A stretch of DNA of 50,640 bases from a virus: the IMG/VR virus record IMGVR_UViG_3300029267_001908, positions 1-50,640 of that record, one strand, 5' to 3'. Below the pieces are notes generated by a model, which saw only the letters and a program-made list of their open reading frames with translations, made no database searches and was not told where the DNA came from. Each line of letters starts with the position of its first letter. Position 1 is the stretch's first letter. Shown here in pieces: positions 32,106-39,271 of the stretch. Position numbers and translations under genes: made by a program.

Positions 32106-33035
32106 TCAAAATCCGTGTGAGCTTTTCCAATCCTTGATAACTTTCCCAAGCGCTCTTAATCCTCCCACACTCAAAAAGTCAAACGCCTTTTCGCCATTAG
32201 TACCGACGTGCATTGAAATTTCAACGAGCGCCTTGTGTATTTCATCCGGACTCAATTCATCGATCAGGCCGAATTTTTCAAGCTCTTTCGGGCTTGCGTC
32301 AATGTCCCATTTCGGCGGCTCCGGCATTTCATCCCTGCCGCTGTATCCTCTCGCTTGTGCTTCGCTAAGATCACCTTTCTCAAAGTGTCGGACGTCCGAC
32401 ACTTTTTGTTTTGCCTCTCTCACTGAGTCGGCTTTCAAAATCTCATCTTGCTTTTTCGGATCCTTTTCCTTAGCTATTAGGATCAATTTTGATATGTCGG
32501 ACGTCCGACACTTTTCCCGGTTGCTCTCAGGGATCCGTAATATCGATATCAATTCACTCACCCGGCTCCGGCTTAATCCTACCATCCCGGCAAGCTCTTT
32601 TTGAGAGATTTTCCGCCCTTCACTTTCCTCTAATCGCGTTCTGAGGTCGGACAGGGCTTCGGCACGGTCAAACGGCCACAAGTCTTCTCTCATTTCGTTA
32701 TCTAAGAATTGATTGATTTTCAACTCCTCATCATTCATAGAGGGGAAAATCACGCAAGGCAATTCATCAAGACCGGCGTTAACGGCCGCTTGATAGCGCC
32801 GATGTCCATTTATGATTTTATATCGATCCTTGCTTACCAGCACCACAAGAGGCGTTTTGACTCCCACAGATTTGACCGAGTCGGCCAAATCTTCCATGCT
32901 ATCATCGTTGATTGACCGGCGGTAATTTGTTTCATCGGGATCCAGCTTCCGAATATCAAGCATTCGGTAAACGGGTTTTGTGGGCTTGCCGTTTTTGCCG
33001 AACATCCCGAAAGATATATCACCTAGTTTTGACAT
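32106..33035 (-). CDS. parB: partition protein ParB
   Basis: A 309-residue ParB with the N-terminal ParB/Srx domain (NGHRRY at 76-81, usually the arginine-rich GxRR motif that binds CTP), then the HTH (KISQKELAGMVGLSRSRVSE, 142-161) that binds parS, and a variable C-terminus. It binds palindromic sites, spreads, and is moved by ParA. Two candidate sites (32382, 32495) lie inside its own reading frame. It overlaps parA by 13 nt. The C-terminal segment is echoed in the 30878 gene. Confidence 0.9.
   Translation of the reverse strand: MSKLGDISFGMFGKNGKPTKPVYRMLDIRKLDPDETNYRRSINDDSMEDLADSVKSVGVKTPLVVLVSKDRYKIINGHRRYQAAVNAGLDELPCVIFPSMNDEELKINQFLDNEMREDLWPFDRAEALSDLRTRLEESEGRKISQKELAGMVGLSRSRVSELISILRIPESNREKCRTSDISKLILIAKEKDPKKQDEILKADSVREAKQKVSDVRHFEKGDLSEAQARGYSGRDEMPEPPKWDIDASPKELEKFGLIDELSPDEIHKALVEISMHVGTNGEKAFDFLSVGGLRALGKVIKDWKSSHGF
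32382..32405. promoter_or_regulatory. palindrome TGTCGGACGTCCGACA, perfect 24 bp, inside parB
   Basis: The central TCGGACGTCCGA is extended symmetrically, AAAGTG before and CACTTT after, to a perfect 24-bp palindrome. It is the longest copy in the window and sits in the coding region for the ParB linker. It is a candidate parS. Confidence 0.8.
32495..32510. promoter_or_regulatory. palindrome TGTCGGACGTCCGACA, inside parB
   Basis: A perfect 16-bp palindrome in the parB coding sequence, about 105 bp from the longer copy. It is in the ParB interdomain-to-C-terminal coding part. Candidate parS. Confidence 0.8.
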
Positions 33036-33754
33036 CTGTTGATTCTCCTCAGTGTTTCTTTTGCAAAATCCTCATAGCATTTTGCACCGGTTGACCTTGG
33101 GGCATATTCAAAAATGCTCTTTCCATGACTCGGAGCCTCTTCAAGTTTGACGTTTTGGCGAATTTCGGCCTTGTAGAGCATTCCGCCTAAGTGTTTTTTA
33201 TAGAGGGCTAAAACTTCATTTGTGACACGTTTTCGCCGGTCAACCATGGTCGGCAACACTCCCAAAAGGTTTTTAGCGTCCCAATTGCTAAGGATTTGTT
33301 GTAATCCCTCTAATGAAAGATATTGAGGCGTAACCGGGATGATGACCGCTTGAGAGAGTGTAATAGCGGCCACAGATAAACATGAAAAAGAGGGAGGCGT
33401 ATCTATTATAATATAGTCATAGTTGCCGCCGACGTCATTTATGATCGTCTCAAGAGCGTTACTATTTGCTCCGATCACCAAATCAATACCGGCAAGGCCG
33501 ATACCGGCCGGGATGATGTCCCCGCAAGACGTTTTAACGATTGCTTTTTTAGGCGTCCTGTCCTGTAAAATAATCTCATCAAGCGTGATGTCGGGAGTAT
33601 TAACGCCGACATGTTTTGAGAGGGAGGCTTGAGAGTCAACGTCAAGCATGAGGACGTTTTTCTTTTTCTTGACATGGAGATAGGCGGCCAGGGCGGCGGC
33701 GGTTGTTGTTTTGCCTACTCCGCCTTTGCTACATACTAATGATATAATAATCAT
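33023..33754 (-). CDS. parA: partition ATPase ParA
   Basis: A 243-residue ParA/MinD-type ATPase with the deviant Walker A KGGVGKTT (10-17), LMLDVDSQAS near residue 36 and a Walker B-like VIIIDTPPS segment. There is no N-terminal HTH, which places it with the shorter (type Ib or chromosomal-like) ParA proteins. It uses ATP to pull ParB-bound plasmids apart. AAGGAAA precedes the ATG, and palindromic sites lie 15-70 nt upstream. Confidence 0.93.
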   Translation of the reverse strand: MIIISLVCSKGGVGKTTTAAALAAYLHVKKKKNVLMLDVDSQASLSKHVGVNTPDITLDEIILQDRTPKKAIVKTSCGDIIPAGIGLAGIDLVIGANSNALETIINDVGGNYDYIIIDTPPSFSCLSVAAITLSQAVIIPVTPQYLSLEGLQQILSNWDAKNLLGVLPTMVDRRKRVTNEVLALYKKHLGGMLYKAEIRQNVKLEEAPSHGKSIFEYAPRSTGAKCYEDFAKETLRRINRCQN

Positions 33755-33769
33755 AATTGGTTTCCTTTT

Positions 33770-33820
33770 TGTCGGACGTCGAAAAGTGTCGGACGTCCGA
33801 CACTCTCAGACGTCCGACAA
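33770..33820. promoter_or_regulatory. three palindromic sites upstream of parA
   Basis: A cluster at 17-18-bp spacing. The middle one is a perfect 20-bp palindrome (33785-33804) with core TCGGACGTCCGA. The left one (33770-33782) lacks one base and the right one (33806-33820) has a single mismatch. The location directly before parA fits both autoregulation by ParB (or ParA-ParB) and a partition site. Confidence 0.8.
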
Positions 33821-33829
33821 TTCCCCTAT

Positions 33830-34579
33830 TTAATCCGCTGTCGGTGCCGAAAAAGACCAAAATGCTTTACGCTTTGCCACAACAACCTTATGCCATCCCT
33901 CACCGCTTATTCTGGGATGTGTCCCCGGTACATGCTTCATTTTGGGATTGAGGGCATATACCTCACCGTTTGCCCTAATCGTATCAGATGAAAGGACGTG
34001 GCTCCCTTCAATTATTACCGGGCCGCCTAAAAAGGGTTTTGCATCCTTAGCGGGACGTCTGACAGGCACAAGGGCAACGTCACCTTGACGTATGCAAGTA
34101 CTGTAATCGGTATCGAAAAGCCAGTTTTGAACACGGTCAATAGGGGATATGCCGTCACTTATCGCCCTTCTGACAACGATTGCCTCAACACTGTGAGCGA
34201 ATACCGAGTCGTCCTCATTGCGCCCCAAAAGAAAGTAATTTTTCCTCACGGATCCGTATTGGTTCTTGTACATTTTTCGATACTGCCTCACCTGGATGAT
34301 GGCAAGCCATTTACCGGAATGGATATCCTTTTGCATGTCGTACAAATCCCAATTAAGGGCCTCACCTCTTCCCTTGTCGTCAAATTCACAACCGAAATCC
34401 CATGAGCCGTGCTCATCAACTTTCGTTGCCTCTCCGGCCTTTTGTACGAGTGTACGAGCGATCTTTTGCTTGTATCGGCTTATAGCAGGGCGGCGGATTT
34501 CTCCCATAAAGTTGCACACCGGGTTGAAAAGGATTTCGCCGTAAGATCCCCGCATTTTTTTGTATGTATCTTTTCTCAT
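33830..34579 (-). CDS. hypothetical protein upstream of parA
   Basis: About 249 residues using the ATG at 34579 (MRKDTYKKMRG), with AAAGG seven bases before it; an earlier ATG at 34594 is possible. Recognised features are few: a basic N-terminus, a central GKWLAIIQVRQYRKM segment and FLGGPVIIEGSHVLSS near the end. I do not recognise a family. It is transcribed towards parA, whose leader carries the palindrome cluster, and could be in the same operon. Confidence 0.5.
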   Translation of the reverse strand: MRKDTYKKMRGSYGEILFNPVCNFMGEIRRPAISRYKQKIARTLVQKAGEATKVDEHGSWDFGCEFDDKGRGEALNWDLYDMQKDIHSGKWLAIIQVRQYRKMYKNQYGSVRKNYFLLGRNEDDSVFAHSVEAIVVRRAISDGISPIDRVQNWLFDTDYSTCIRQGDVALVPVRRPAKDAKPFLGGPVIIEGSHVLSSDTIRANGEVYALNPKMKHVPGTHPRISGEGWHKVVVAKRKAFWSFSAPTAD

Positions 34580-34595
34580 CTTAAAACCTTTCATG

Positions 34596-34618
34596 TCTCA
34601 ATTAGCAATTAACGTGTC
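34596..34618. repeat. CAATTAGCAATTAACGTGTC leader repeat, copy 1
   Basis: TCTC followed by AATTAGCAATTAACGTGTC. On the - strand it is the leader of the 33830 gene. A near copy with an extra AACAATT lies in the leader of the 36063 gene (36487-36516). Confidence 0.55.
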
Positions 34619-34628
34619 TCATGTCAAA

Positions 34629-34646
34629 GTGTCGGACGTCCGACAC
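34629..34646. promoter_or_regulatory. palindrome GTGTCGGACGTCCGACAC, between two leftward genes
   Basis: A perfect 18-bp palindrome of the parS-like family, in the gap of about 75 bp between the genes at 34655 and 34579. Candidate partition site or operator. Confidence 0.8.
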
Positions 34647-34654
34647 ATTCTAAA

Positions 34655-35077
34655 TTACCTTTTCTTGCCGTGCTTCTCCTTCCATAGCGTTTTAAATGCC
34701 AAGTGTTTATCCAGCCATGCCTTGATTTTTTCCTCGGCTTTACCCAGATCACCGATATAAATCTTAGCTTTTTCCCCCTGGATTTGTAACATTGCATACC
34801 ATTTCTGATATGTCTTGCCGCCGTCTTTTTTCTCAACAGGGCGAATCCGAAACCCTAAAATCCTATCAGGCACGTATTCATCTTTTAAGGCGTCCTCATC
34901 CTCAAAGTCGAGGGCCTGGTAATGTTGGTCGATCAGGGCGTTAATTGCCTTCTGTGCCGTCTCAAATAGGCTTGTATCGATACCTTCAGTTACGACCGGG
35001 ATACAAGCCTTGAGGCCAAATCCGACAATACGGAGCCGGTGAAGGTTTGCGGTTATGAGGTAATCGACTTCTTTCAT
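34655..35077 (-). CDS. hypothetical protein
   Basis: A 140-residue protein with AGGGAA before the ATG. The middle part contains RILGFRIRPVEKKDGGKTYQ followed by KWYAMLQIQGEKAKIYIGDL, which looks like a compact beta domain. A basic Lys-rich tail closes it. No family is recognised. It lies in the leftward plasmid-maintenance region. Confidence 0.5.
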   Translation of the reverse strand: MKEVDYLITANLHRLRIVGFGLKACIPVVTEGIDTSLFETAQKAINALIDQHYQALDFEDEDALKDEYVPDRILGFRIRPVEKKDGGKTYQKWYAMLQIQGEKAKIYIGDLGKAEEKIKAWLDKHLAFKTLWKEKHGKKR

Positions 35078-35145
35078 CTTGTTTCCCTTGATTTTGCTTG
35101 ACTTACGGTTTAGATCGGCTTAGAATATTTTTGCTTAGATGGTTG

Positions 35146-35164
35146 GGCCTCCTTGCCGGAGGCC
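35146..35164. other. hairpin after the 35172 gene
   Basis: GGCCTCC (35146-35152) pairs with GGAGGCC (35158-35164) around a five-base loop, shortly after the 35172 stop codon. No T run follows on either strand, so it is a stable hairpin rather than a standard terminator; it may protect or pause transcripts. Confidence 0.4.
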
Positions 35165-35171
35165 GGGAGGT

Positions 35172-35762
35172 CTAGCCAACATTTCGGGCTTGAGAGTAAG
35201 CGTTAGGATTCAACATCCTTTTGAGGTCGGAGTTATTTGCCTCAAGTTCCTTGACTTTATATCTCAACTCATGCAACTCTCTCATGTATTTCTTAGCTTC
35301 TTCGATCATGACTTTTTTGCTTTCTCTCAAATCTTGCATTTCTTTAGCGTTAAGCTTTGCAACGTTTACGAGCGCTTTTTTGTCTTTCTCAATCTCTTCT
35401 TTTTCCTCGATGAGCCTCAAGATTGTCTTTTCCTCGTAACCTTCACAAGCTTTCATTTCCTCAAGCTCTTTTCTCAGGGCGGCGTTTTCATCTTCCAGGG
35501 CGGCAACTCTCAACTCTTCGTGTTTAGCCTCAATCTTTCGGCTCATGCTCTTACATGCTCTTGTGGGGATACCGACGTTTACAAGGCTATGCTCATCTGA
35601 GTACACCGGGGCCACAAGGTAGGATCCGTTGCCCTGATATTCTACATAGTAACAACCGGTTTCGCCCTTCGAGCAATAGAAGGTTCCTTGTTTCGATCCT
35701 GCGTACTCAACTTTCAATCCGGCGGCCTTGATGGCTTGTTTGTGGGTTTCGTTCTTTTTCAT
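35172..35762 (-). CDS. coiled-coil protein, first gene of a leftward unit
   Basis: A 196-residue protein. The N-terminal 60 residues include CSKGETGCYYVEYQGNGSYL, and a long coiled coil runs from about 75 to 180 (RKELEEMKACEGYEEKTILR onwards). AAGGAG precedes the ATG, and a strong promoter lies 60 nt upstream. The family is unknown. The promoter context suggests it is expressed early or in lysogeny. Confidence 0.6.
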   Translation of the reverse strand: MKKNETHKQAIKAAGLKVEYAGSKQGTFYCSKGETGCYYVEYQGNGSYLVAPVYSDEHSLVNVGIPTRACKSMSRKIEAKHEELRVAALEDENAALRKELEEMKACEGYEEKTILRLIEEKEEIEKDKKALVNVAKLNAKEMQDLRESKKVMIEEAKKYMRELHELRYKVKELEANNSDLKRMLNPNAYSQARNVG

Positions 35763-35805
35763 TCGGTTCTCCTTAATTAATTGTTATTGTTATCGTACTG
35801 TAGAC

Positions 35806-35833
35806 AGTATACCCCAGATTCAGGGTATGTCAA
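35806..35833 (-). promoter_or_regulatory. sigma70 promoter for the 35172 gene
   Basis: On the - strand TTGACA (35833-35828) and TATACT (35811-35806) are separated by 16 bp. The spacer contains an imperfect inverted repeat, ACCC...GGGT, that could be an operator. This is the best leftward promoter in the region. Confidence 0.75.
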
Positions 35834-36062
35834 GGGGTATTTTTCAGGGGACGCGAAAATAACAGCAAAATCGGGCTGAAACCCAAATAATATAAGGTCG
35901 GAAAATTTATCACAAAAACATATAAAATATATTTACAGGGGGCTATAAGCAGGGGTATATGTGGCTTTTAGGGGTAGAATATGATAGTGGTGTATGGATG
36001 ATCATTGTGGTTTACGGCCAGGCGGAAAGCGGAGAGGCGATGCCTCACCGCTTGTGAGGGGA

Positions 36063-36470
36063 TTAAATGCGTTCCGGCATATCCTCAAGGGCTTCTGAGA
36101 TTATATGATCCCACATTCTCTTGAGATGCCGGAAAAGGTTTGCTTGACGATCCGTGTATTGAGGTCTATCGGGAAATCCGATCTTTTCGAGGTCTTGAGG
36201 GGAAAAGGATTTTAACTCCTCCCTGGCCGCCTTGTCTGTATCGACAATCTCACAGAAAAACCGGTCTGATTCCCCCTGCCAATTGGTATGATATATCCAT
36301 TCGGCAACGAATTTACCGGTTTTGGTTTCGTAGATTTTGGCCTCAAACCATCGGGCTTGATTCGAGCCGTTAAAGTAATATGTATCCTCTTCAAAAAGGA
36401 TTTTGCCATCAAAGGATATAGGGGCATTGCCCTCACGCCGGACTTGGTAAGGTTCGTAGGTTTGGCTCAT
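36063..36470 (-). CDS. hypothetical protein
   Basis: A 135-residue acidic protein with AAGGAG nine bases before the ATG. Aromatic-rich N-terminal half (EDTYYFNGSNQARWFEAKIY), then a helical C-terminal half. Not recognised. About 290 bp separate its stop from the promoter of the 35172 gene. Confidence 0.5.
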   Translation of the reverse strand: MSQTYEPYQVRREGNAPISFDGKILFEEDTYYFNGSNQARWFEAKIYETKTGKFVAEWIYHTNWQGESDRFFCEIVDTDKAAREELKSFSPQDLEKIGFPDRPQYTDRQANLFRHLKRMWDHIISEALEDMPERI

Positions 36471-36486
36471 GGTTGGATTCTCCTTG

Positions 36487-36516
36487 TCTCAATTAGCAAT
36501 TAACAATTAACGTGTC
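36487..36516. repeat. CAATTAGCAATTAAC leader repeat, copy 2
   Basis: Nearly identical to 34596-34618 but with an inserted AACAATT. It lies in the leader of the leftward 36063 gene. TCACATAA follows at 36514, a half copy of the intergenic element seen elsewhere. Confidence 0.5.
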
Positions 36517-36530
36517 ACATAAAGTTACAA

Positions 36531-36556
36531 GCCGGTAAAATCAAGGTTTTACCGGC
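36531..36556. other. leader hairpin GCCGGTAAAA / TTTTACCGGC
   Basis: A perfect 10-bp inverted repeat with a six-base loop, in the leader of the 36063 gene about 60 bp before the start. It could act as an attenuator or as a transcript stabiliser. Only a weak T tract follows on the - strand. Confidence 0.5.
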
Positions 36557-36728
36557 CTGTGAGGTAATTTAATATGGATGTGTGCCTTATTAAAATAATA
36601 CCTGTTTCAATCCTCATGCGTCCTTAGTCCGATTACTTGAGCTTGGCACTAAGCAAAATTAAAATTTCGCTTACGTGCTTCGCCAATCTCAATCACAAAT
36701 TTCAATTCTATGGACACATGCTATTATT

Positions 36729-36757
36729 ATAGTAGCATCGCGTATTTTGCATGTCAA
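36729..36757 (-). promoter_or_regulatory. sigma70 promoter for leftward transcription
   Basis: TTGACA (36757-36752) and TACTAT (36734-36729) on the - strand with 17 bp between. A TATAAT also lies four bases further left. It would drive the 36063 gene and genes beyond. Confidence 0.65.
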
Positions 36758-36779
36758 GTGCTATTTTGTCAGTATAAAA

Positions 36780-36800
36780 TTGTGACACCGTATGTAACAA
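36780..36800. promoter_or_regulatory. operator-like inverted repeat
   Basis: TTGTGACA, five bases, TGTAACAA, matching in 7 of 8 arm positions. It lies about 20 bp upstream of the leftward promoter -35. A related sequence is at 36891-36906. Confidence 0.5.
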
Positions 36801-36890
36801 ATTGCGACAGACTAGCAAAAATTACTATCGGCATAGTGATTTTTATTAGTGTCACAGAATGCGACTATTACAGGCTATGATTGTCATATT

Positions 36891-36906
36891 TTGTTACAGA
36901 TCACAA
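36891..36906. promoter_or_regulatory. second operator-like sequence
   Basis: TTGTTACAGATCACAA resembles the arms of the 36780 repeat. The recurrence near a promoter suggests binding sites for one repressor, possibly the XRE protein encoded at 37441. Confidence 0.4.
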
Positions 36907-37031
36907 CGTGGTATCTGTGTGTGAGGCTTGATTTTGCTGGAATTATGAATTTCCCCATGTACGGCATTATGTTTGCATATATAGCCCGTCAAATTTTGCT
37001 AACTTGAGTTTGCTGCTTGATAGGCTTGTAG

Positions 37032-37060
37032 AAAAACATGCCGGGAGGGCGTTCCCGGCA
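37032..37060 (-). terminator. terminator after the lipoprotein gene
   Basis: TGCCGGGA (37039-37046) and TCCCGGCA (37053-37060) form a stem around a short G-rich loop. Read on the - strand it is followed by ATGTTTTTC (37038-37031), which suits a rho-independent terminator for the repressor-lipoprotein transcript. A second, weaker inverted repeat AAAGAAC...GTTCTTT lies at 37067-37094. Confidence 0.75.
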
Positions 37061-37139
37061 ATGCTAAAAGAACGTGATAGCGTTTTTGTTCTTTCACAAT
37101 TGAATATAGCACATTTTATGCCGGGATGTGATTTTATTG

Positions 37140-37448
37140 TTATCGGCCGGAAAAATTGAAATGGATTTCAGGCGGCCATGAGGTACTTTCTCCGATACTC
37201 CCGGTTGTATAGTTGCTATGGATTGTTGAGCCTTTGACGATCATTCTTTCTTGCGCCTGGCCGTTGTATTCACACCGGATAAGAGCGGAGCGCTCACCCC
37301 AAAAACCGGTAAGATCGACGGCAAGCGGAGTAACACCGGCATAATCACCACGTATGTAAACTTTCGCCCCTTGTGGAGATGAGTTTATTGCAGTTGTGGC
37401 ACAACCGGCAAGGATGAGGAGAGAGAGGATATAGAGGTATTTATTCAT
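37140..37448 (-). CDS. PEGA-domain lipoprotein
   Basis: A 102-residue protein with a signal peptide and lipobox LAGC (lipidated Cys16), then a PEGA-type beta domain (SPQGAKVYIRGDYAGVTPLA, about 24-43). PEGA modules bind cell-surface or extracellular partners. It should be anchored in the outer or inner membrane of a Gram-negative cell. It overlaps the repressor stop by eight bases and is co-transcribed with it, so it is likely made in lysogens; superinfection exclusion or surface change is a natural guess, not proven. Confidence 0.7.
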   Translation of the reverse strand: MNKYLYILSLLILAGCATTAINSSPQGAKVYIRGDYAGVTPLAVDLTGFWGERSALIRCEYNGQAQERMIVKGSTIHSNYTTGSIGESTSWPPEIHFNFSGR

Positions 37449-37791
37449 TGATTTTATCCTTTAGCGTTTTGTAAAATTTAGCTCTTGTTGCACTATCTAA
37501 ATTATCCAAATGACTAAGGATAGAATCAAGCAAAAATAGTACCCCTTTTTCGTCTATTTCTATTTCTATATCTTTGTGTCTAGGGTCGAAGTGGGATAGA
37601 TCTTTTTCAAATGCTATAGCTATTCTAAATAGGTTTCTCAATGATATCCAATGTTTGCCAGATTCCCATTTTGAGATTTCACGTTGTTGTGATAGCGGAT
37701 CAACTTTCTTTGCAAATTCTTTTTGAGTCAATTCGCCCCTTAACTCTCTTATGCGTTTTGCAATGTATTTTATGTATTTTTTGTCTTCCAT
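37441..37791 (-). CDS. XRE-family repressor
   Basis: A 116-residue protein with an N-terminal XRE HTH (LTQKEFAKKV, then QQREISKWESGKHW) and a C-terminal helical part. The ATG is preceded by a T run with no ribosome site, so the mRNA may be leaderless, as lambda cI is from its maintenance promoter. A strong divergent promoter lies about 30-60 bp away (37822-37850). It is the best candidate for the prophage repressor. Confidence 0.8.
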   Translation of the reverse strand: MEDKKYIKYIAKRIRELRGELTQKEFAKKVDPLSQQREISKWESGKHWISLRNLFRIAIAFEKDLSHFDPRHKDIEIEIDEKGVLFLLDSILSHLDNLDSATRAKFYKTLKDKINE

Positions 37792-37821
37792 AAAAAAAGT
37801 CTATCATATTTAAAATAAGTA

Positions 37822-37850
37822 TTGACAAGTATGTACTAATTAGCTAATAT
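37822..37850 (+). promoter_or_regulatory. rightward promoter of immunity region
   Basis: TTGACA (37822-37827) and TAATAT (37845-37850) with 17 bp between, the strongest + strand promoter seen. It overlaps the CTAATTAG palindrome (37836-37843) and lies between the divergent repressor gene and the rightward genes, the position of lambda PR. The repressor probably binds here. Confidence 0.8.
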
Positions 37851-37859
37851 ATGTAAAAT

Positions 37860-37922
37860 ATGGCTATTGAGAATAAAGAATGGAACTATATCGACGTAAG
37901 CTGCAAACCAGATATATTGTAA
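37860..37922 (+). CDS. possible leaderless microprotein
   Basis: A 20-codon frame (MAIENKEWNYIDVSCKPDIL) whose ATG lies ten bases after the -10 box, so transcription could start at or next to it. There is no ribosome site. It may be a leader peptide rather than a protein. Candidate only. Confidence 0.25.
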   Translation: MAIENKEWNYIDVSCKPDIL

Positions 37923-37987
37923 AACGAAAACGCAAAAGGGGTATGAGACATTCGGGACTTTCATTTAACGATATTTGAGGAAAGATT

Positions 37988-38647
37988 ATGAGTAGAGAAA
38001 GTTTTGTATTCGAGTATGTTCATCCTATGTCCAATGAAGAACTACTTAAAGAATTTGTGGTATTGAACGCTAAAATACTTGTTCATTCTCACTTAAGGCT
38101 TTATCTTAAACAAGAAAAATATGAGATAGTAAACATAACAATGTTTATAGTTGATCGTTCAAGGGGTGAAAATCCATATTACGCCAATGAAGAAATACGT
38201 TTTATCGATAGCGAAGAAGCAAAATCTAAAGTTCCTAATACTGTATCAGTTAAACCTATCAATGAGTTTTTTCCGTTTATCAGGAATGTTGATCGATTAA
38301 ATGATTTTTGCAAACCGAATAAACATAAAGAGCTGAAAATAGTTGTGTTTTTTGAGAGAGAAGAAAAACCAAATCGCAAATTTTATCATTATGGAAAGAA
38401 CGGTATTTTTGGATTTCATCTAAGAATGAACAATAAAGGTATAAAGAAATTTGCTTATGACAAGCAAGAACATGTCGTAATTATGAAAGTGATACAACTT
38501 AGAAATCGAGGATTATCCACTTCAAAAATTACTAAGCTCTTGAATGATGAAGGGATCAAAACAAAAAGAGGAAAGAAATGGGACTCAAAAACTCTCTATC
38601 GGTTATGCAAAAAATATGAATCAATCTATATTCTTGACTCAATCTGA
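37988..38647 (+). CDS. protein with recombinase-type C-terminal HTH
   Basis: A 219-residue, AT-rich gene with GAGGAAAG before the ATG. The C-terminal 65 residues (VIQLRNRGLSTSKITKLLND, then EGIKTKRGKKWDSKTLYRLC) match the DNA-binding recombinase domain of large serine recombinases, but the serine catalytic domain is absent; the N-terminal 140 residues are unrelated to it as far as I can tell. It may be a regulator (Cro-like by position) that borrowed this HTH. The base use differs from the late genes. Confidence 0.6.
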   Translation: MSRESFVFEYVHPMSNEELLKEFVVLNAKILVHSHLRLYLKQEKYEIVNITMFIVDRSRGENPYYANEEIRFIDSEEAKSKVPNTVSVKPINEFFPFIRNVDRLNDFCKPNKHKELKIVVFFEREEKPNRKFYHYGKNGIFGFHLRMNNKGIKKFAYDKQEHVVIMKVIQLRNRGLSTSKITKLLNDEGIKTKRGKKWDSKTLYRLCKKYESIYILDSI

Positions 38648-38757
38648 AACGTGAAAGATAGTTAAGGGTACAGTAAATATAGGTTAACACTCTTGCCGTA
38701 AAAGTTACTTGATTATATAGGCGGGTTAAAAATTTATAGATTAATTGTCTTGCCGCA

Positions 38758-38976
38758 ATGAATGCAAAAACGATCAGTAGATTAGATAAAATTATTGGAA
38801 AGAAGCTAAGAATCTTAAGGGTTGAGAACGAATTGACTCAATCACAATTAGCTGAGATGCTTGGTTGTGGACAACGAACAATAAGCACTTGGGAACGTGG
38901 CGAATGCTCAATTCCTTCTGGCAAATTAAAGATTATTTGTCAAACACTTGGTGTTAAAATAACCTATTTTCTGTAG
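38758..38976 (+). CDS. small XRE regulator
   Basis: A 72-residue XRE HTH protein (LTQSQLAEMLGCGQRTISTWE) of the size and position of a Cro-type regulator, in the rightward immunity operon. No strong ribosome site lies before the ATG. The HTH covers residues 20-50, and a second helix pair closes it. It likely antagonises the repressor. Confidence 0.75.
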   Translation: MNAKTISRLDKIIGKKLRILRVENELTQSQLAEMLGCGQRTISTWERGECSIPSGKLKIICQTLGVKITYFL

Positions 38977-38983
38977 GTGGGAA

Positions 38984-39268
38984 ATGGTTTTCACGAAAGA
39001 ACGGATAAGAAAAGCAATCAATGAAACGCTCAATAATGATGAGTTGGGTGAGCCGGTTTTATTTTTCGGTTTTACTCTCAGTAGAGCTGAAAAAGTACCG
39101 GAACCAAATGCTTTTGGTATTGAAAAAGCGGCTTATCATTGCGATAATGAGTATCTTATTCCGACCGTTAATTTTGTAGGAGAGCAAGATTCAATAGCAA
39201 GGCATCACATCCAAAAAGCAATTGATGTTTTGCATCGGTTGGCCGAAGAAATGGCGGCCGATAGGTGA
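38984..39268 (+). CDS. hypothetical protein before rep
   Basis: A 94-residue protein starting seven bases after the previous stop. The sequence MVFTKERIRKAINETLNNDE is helical, followed by a beta-like segment. Not recognised. It ends just before the leader of the replication gene, so it may affect copy number. Confidence 0.5.
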   Translation: MVFTKERIRKAINETLNNDELGEPVLFFGFTLSRAEKVPEPNAFGIEKAAYHCDNEYLIPTVNFVGEQDSIARHHIQKAIDVLHRLAEEMAADR

Positions 39269-39271
39269 GAA

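Larger units (their letters stand above)
36557..37031. other. AT-rich noncoding regulatory region
   Basis: No gene is seen in this stretch. It holds a leftward promoter, operator-like inverted repeats (36780, 36891) with TGTnACA arms and several similar fragments (GTGTCACAG, TTGCGACAG). It may be an immunity control region or part of an origin. Confidence 0.5.

Noticed and set aside
35146-35164. Hairpin GGCCTCC/GGAGGCC as a terminator
   Set aside because: No T run follows on either strand; kept only as a hairpin.
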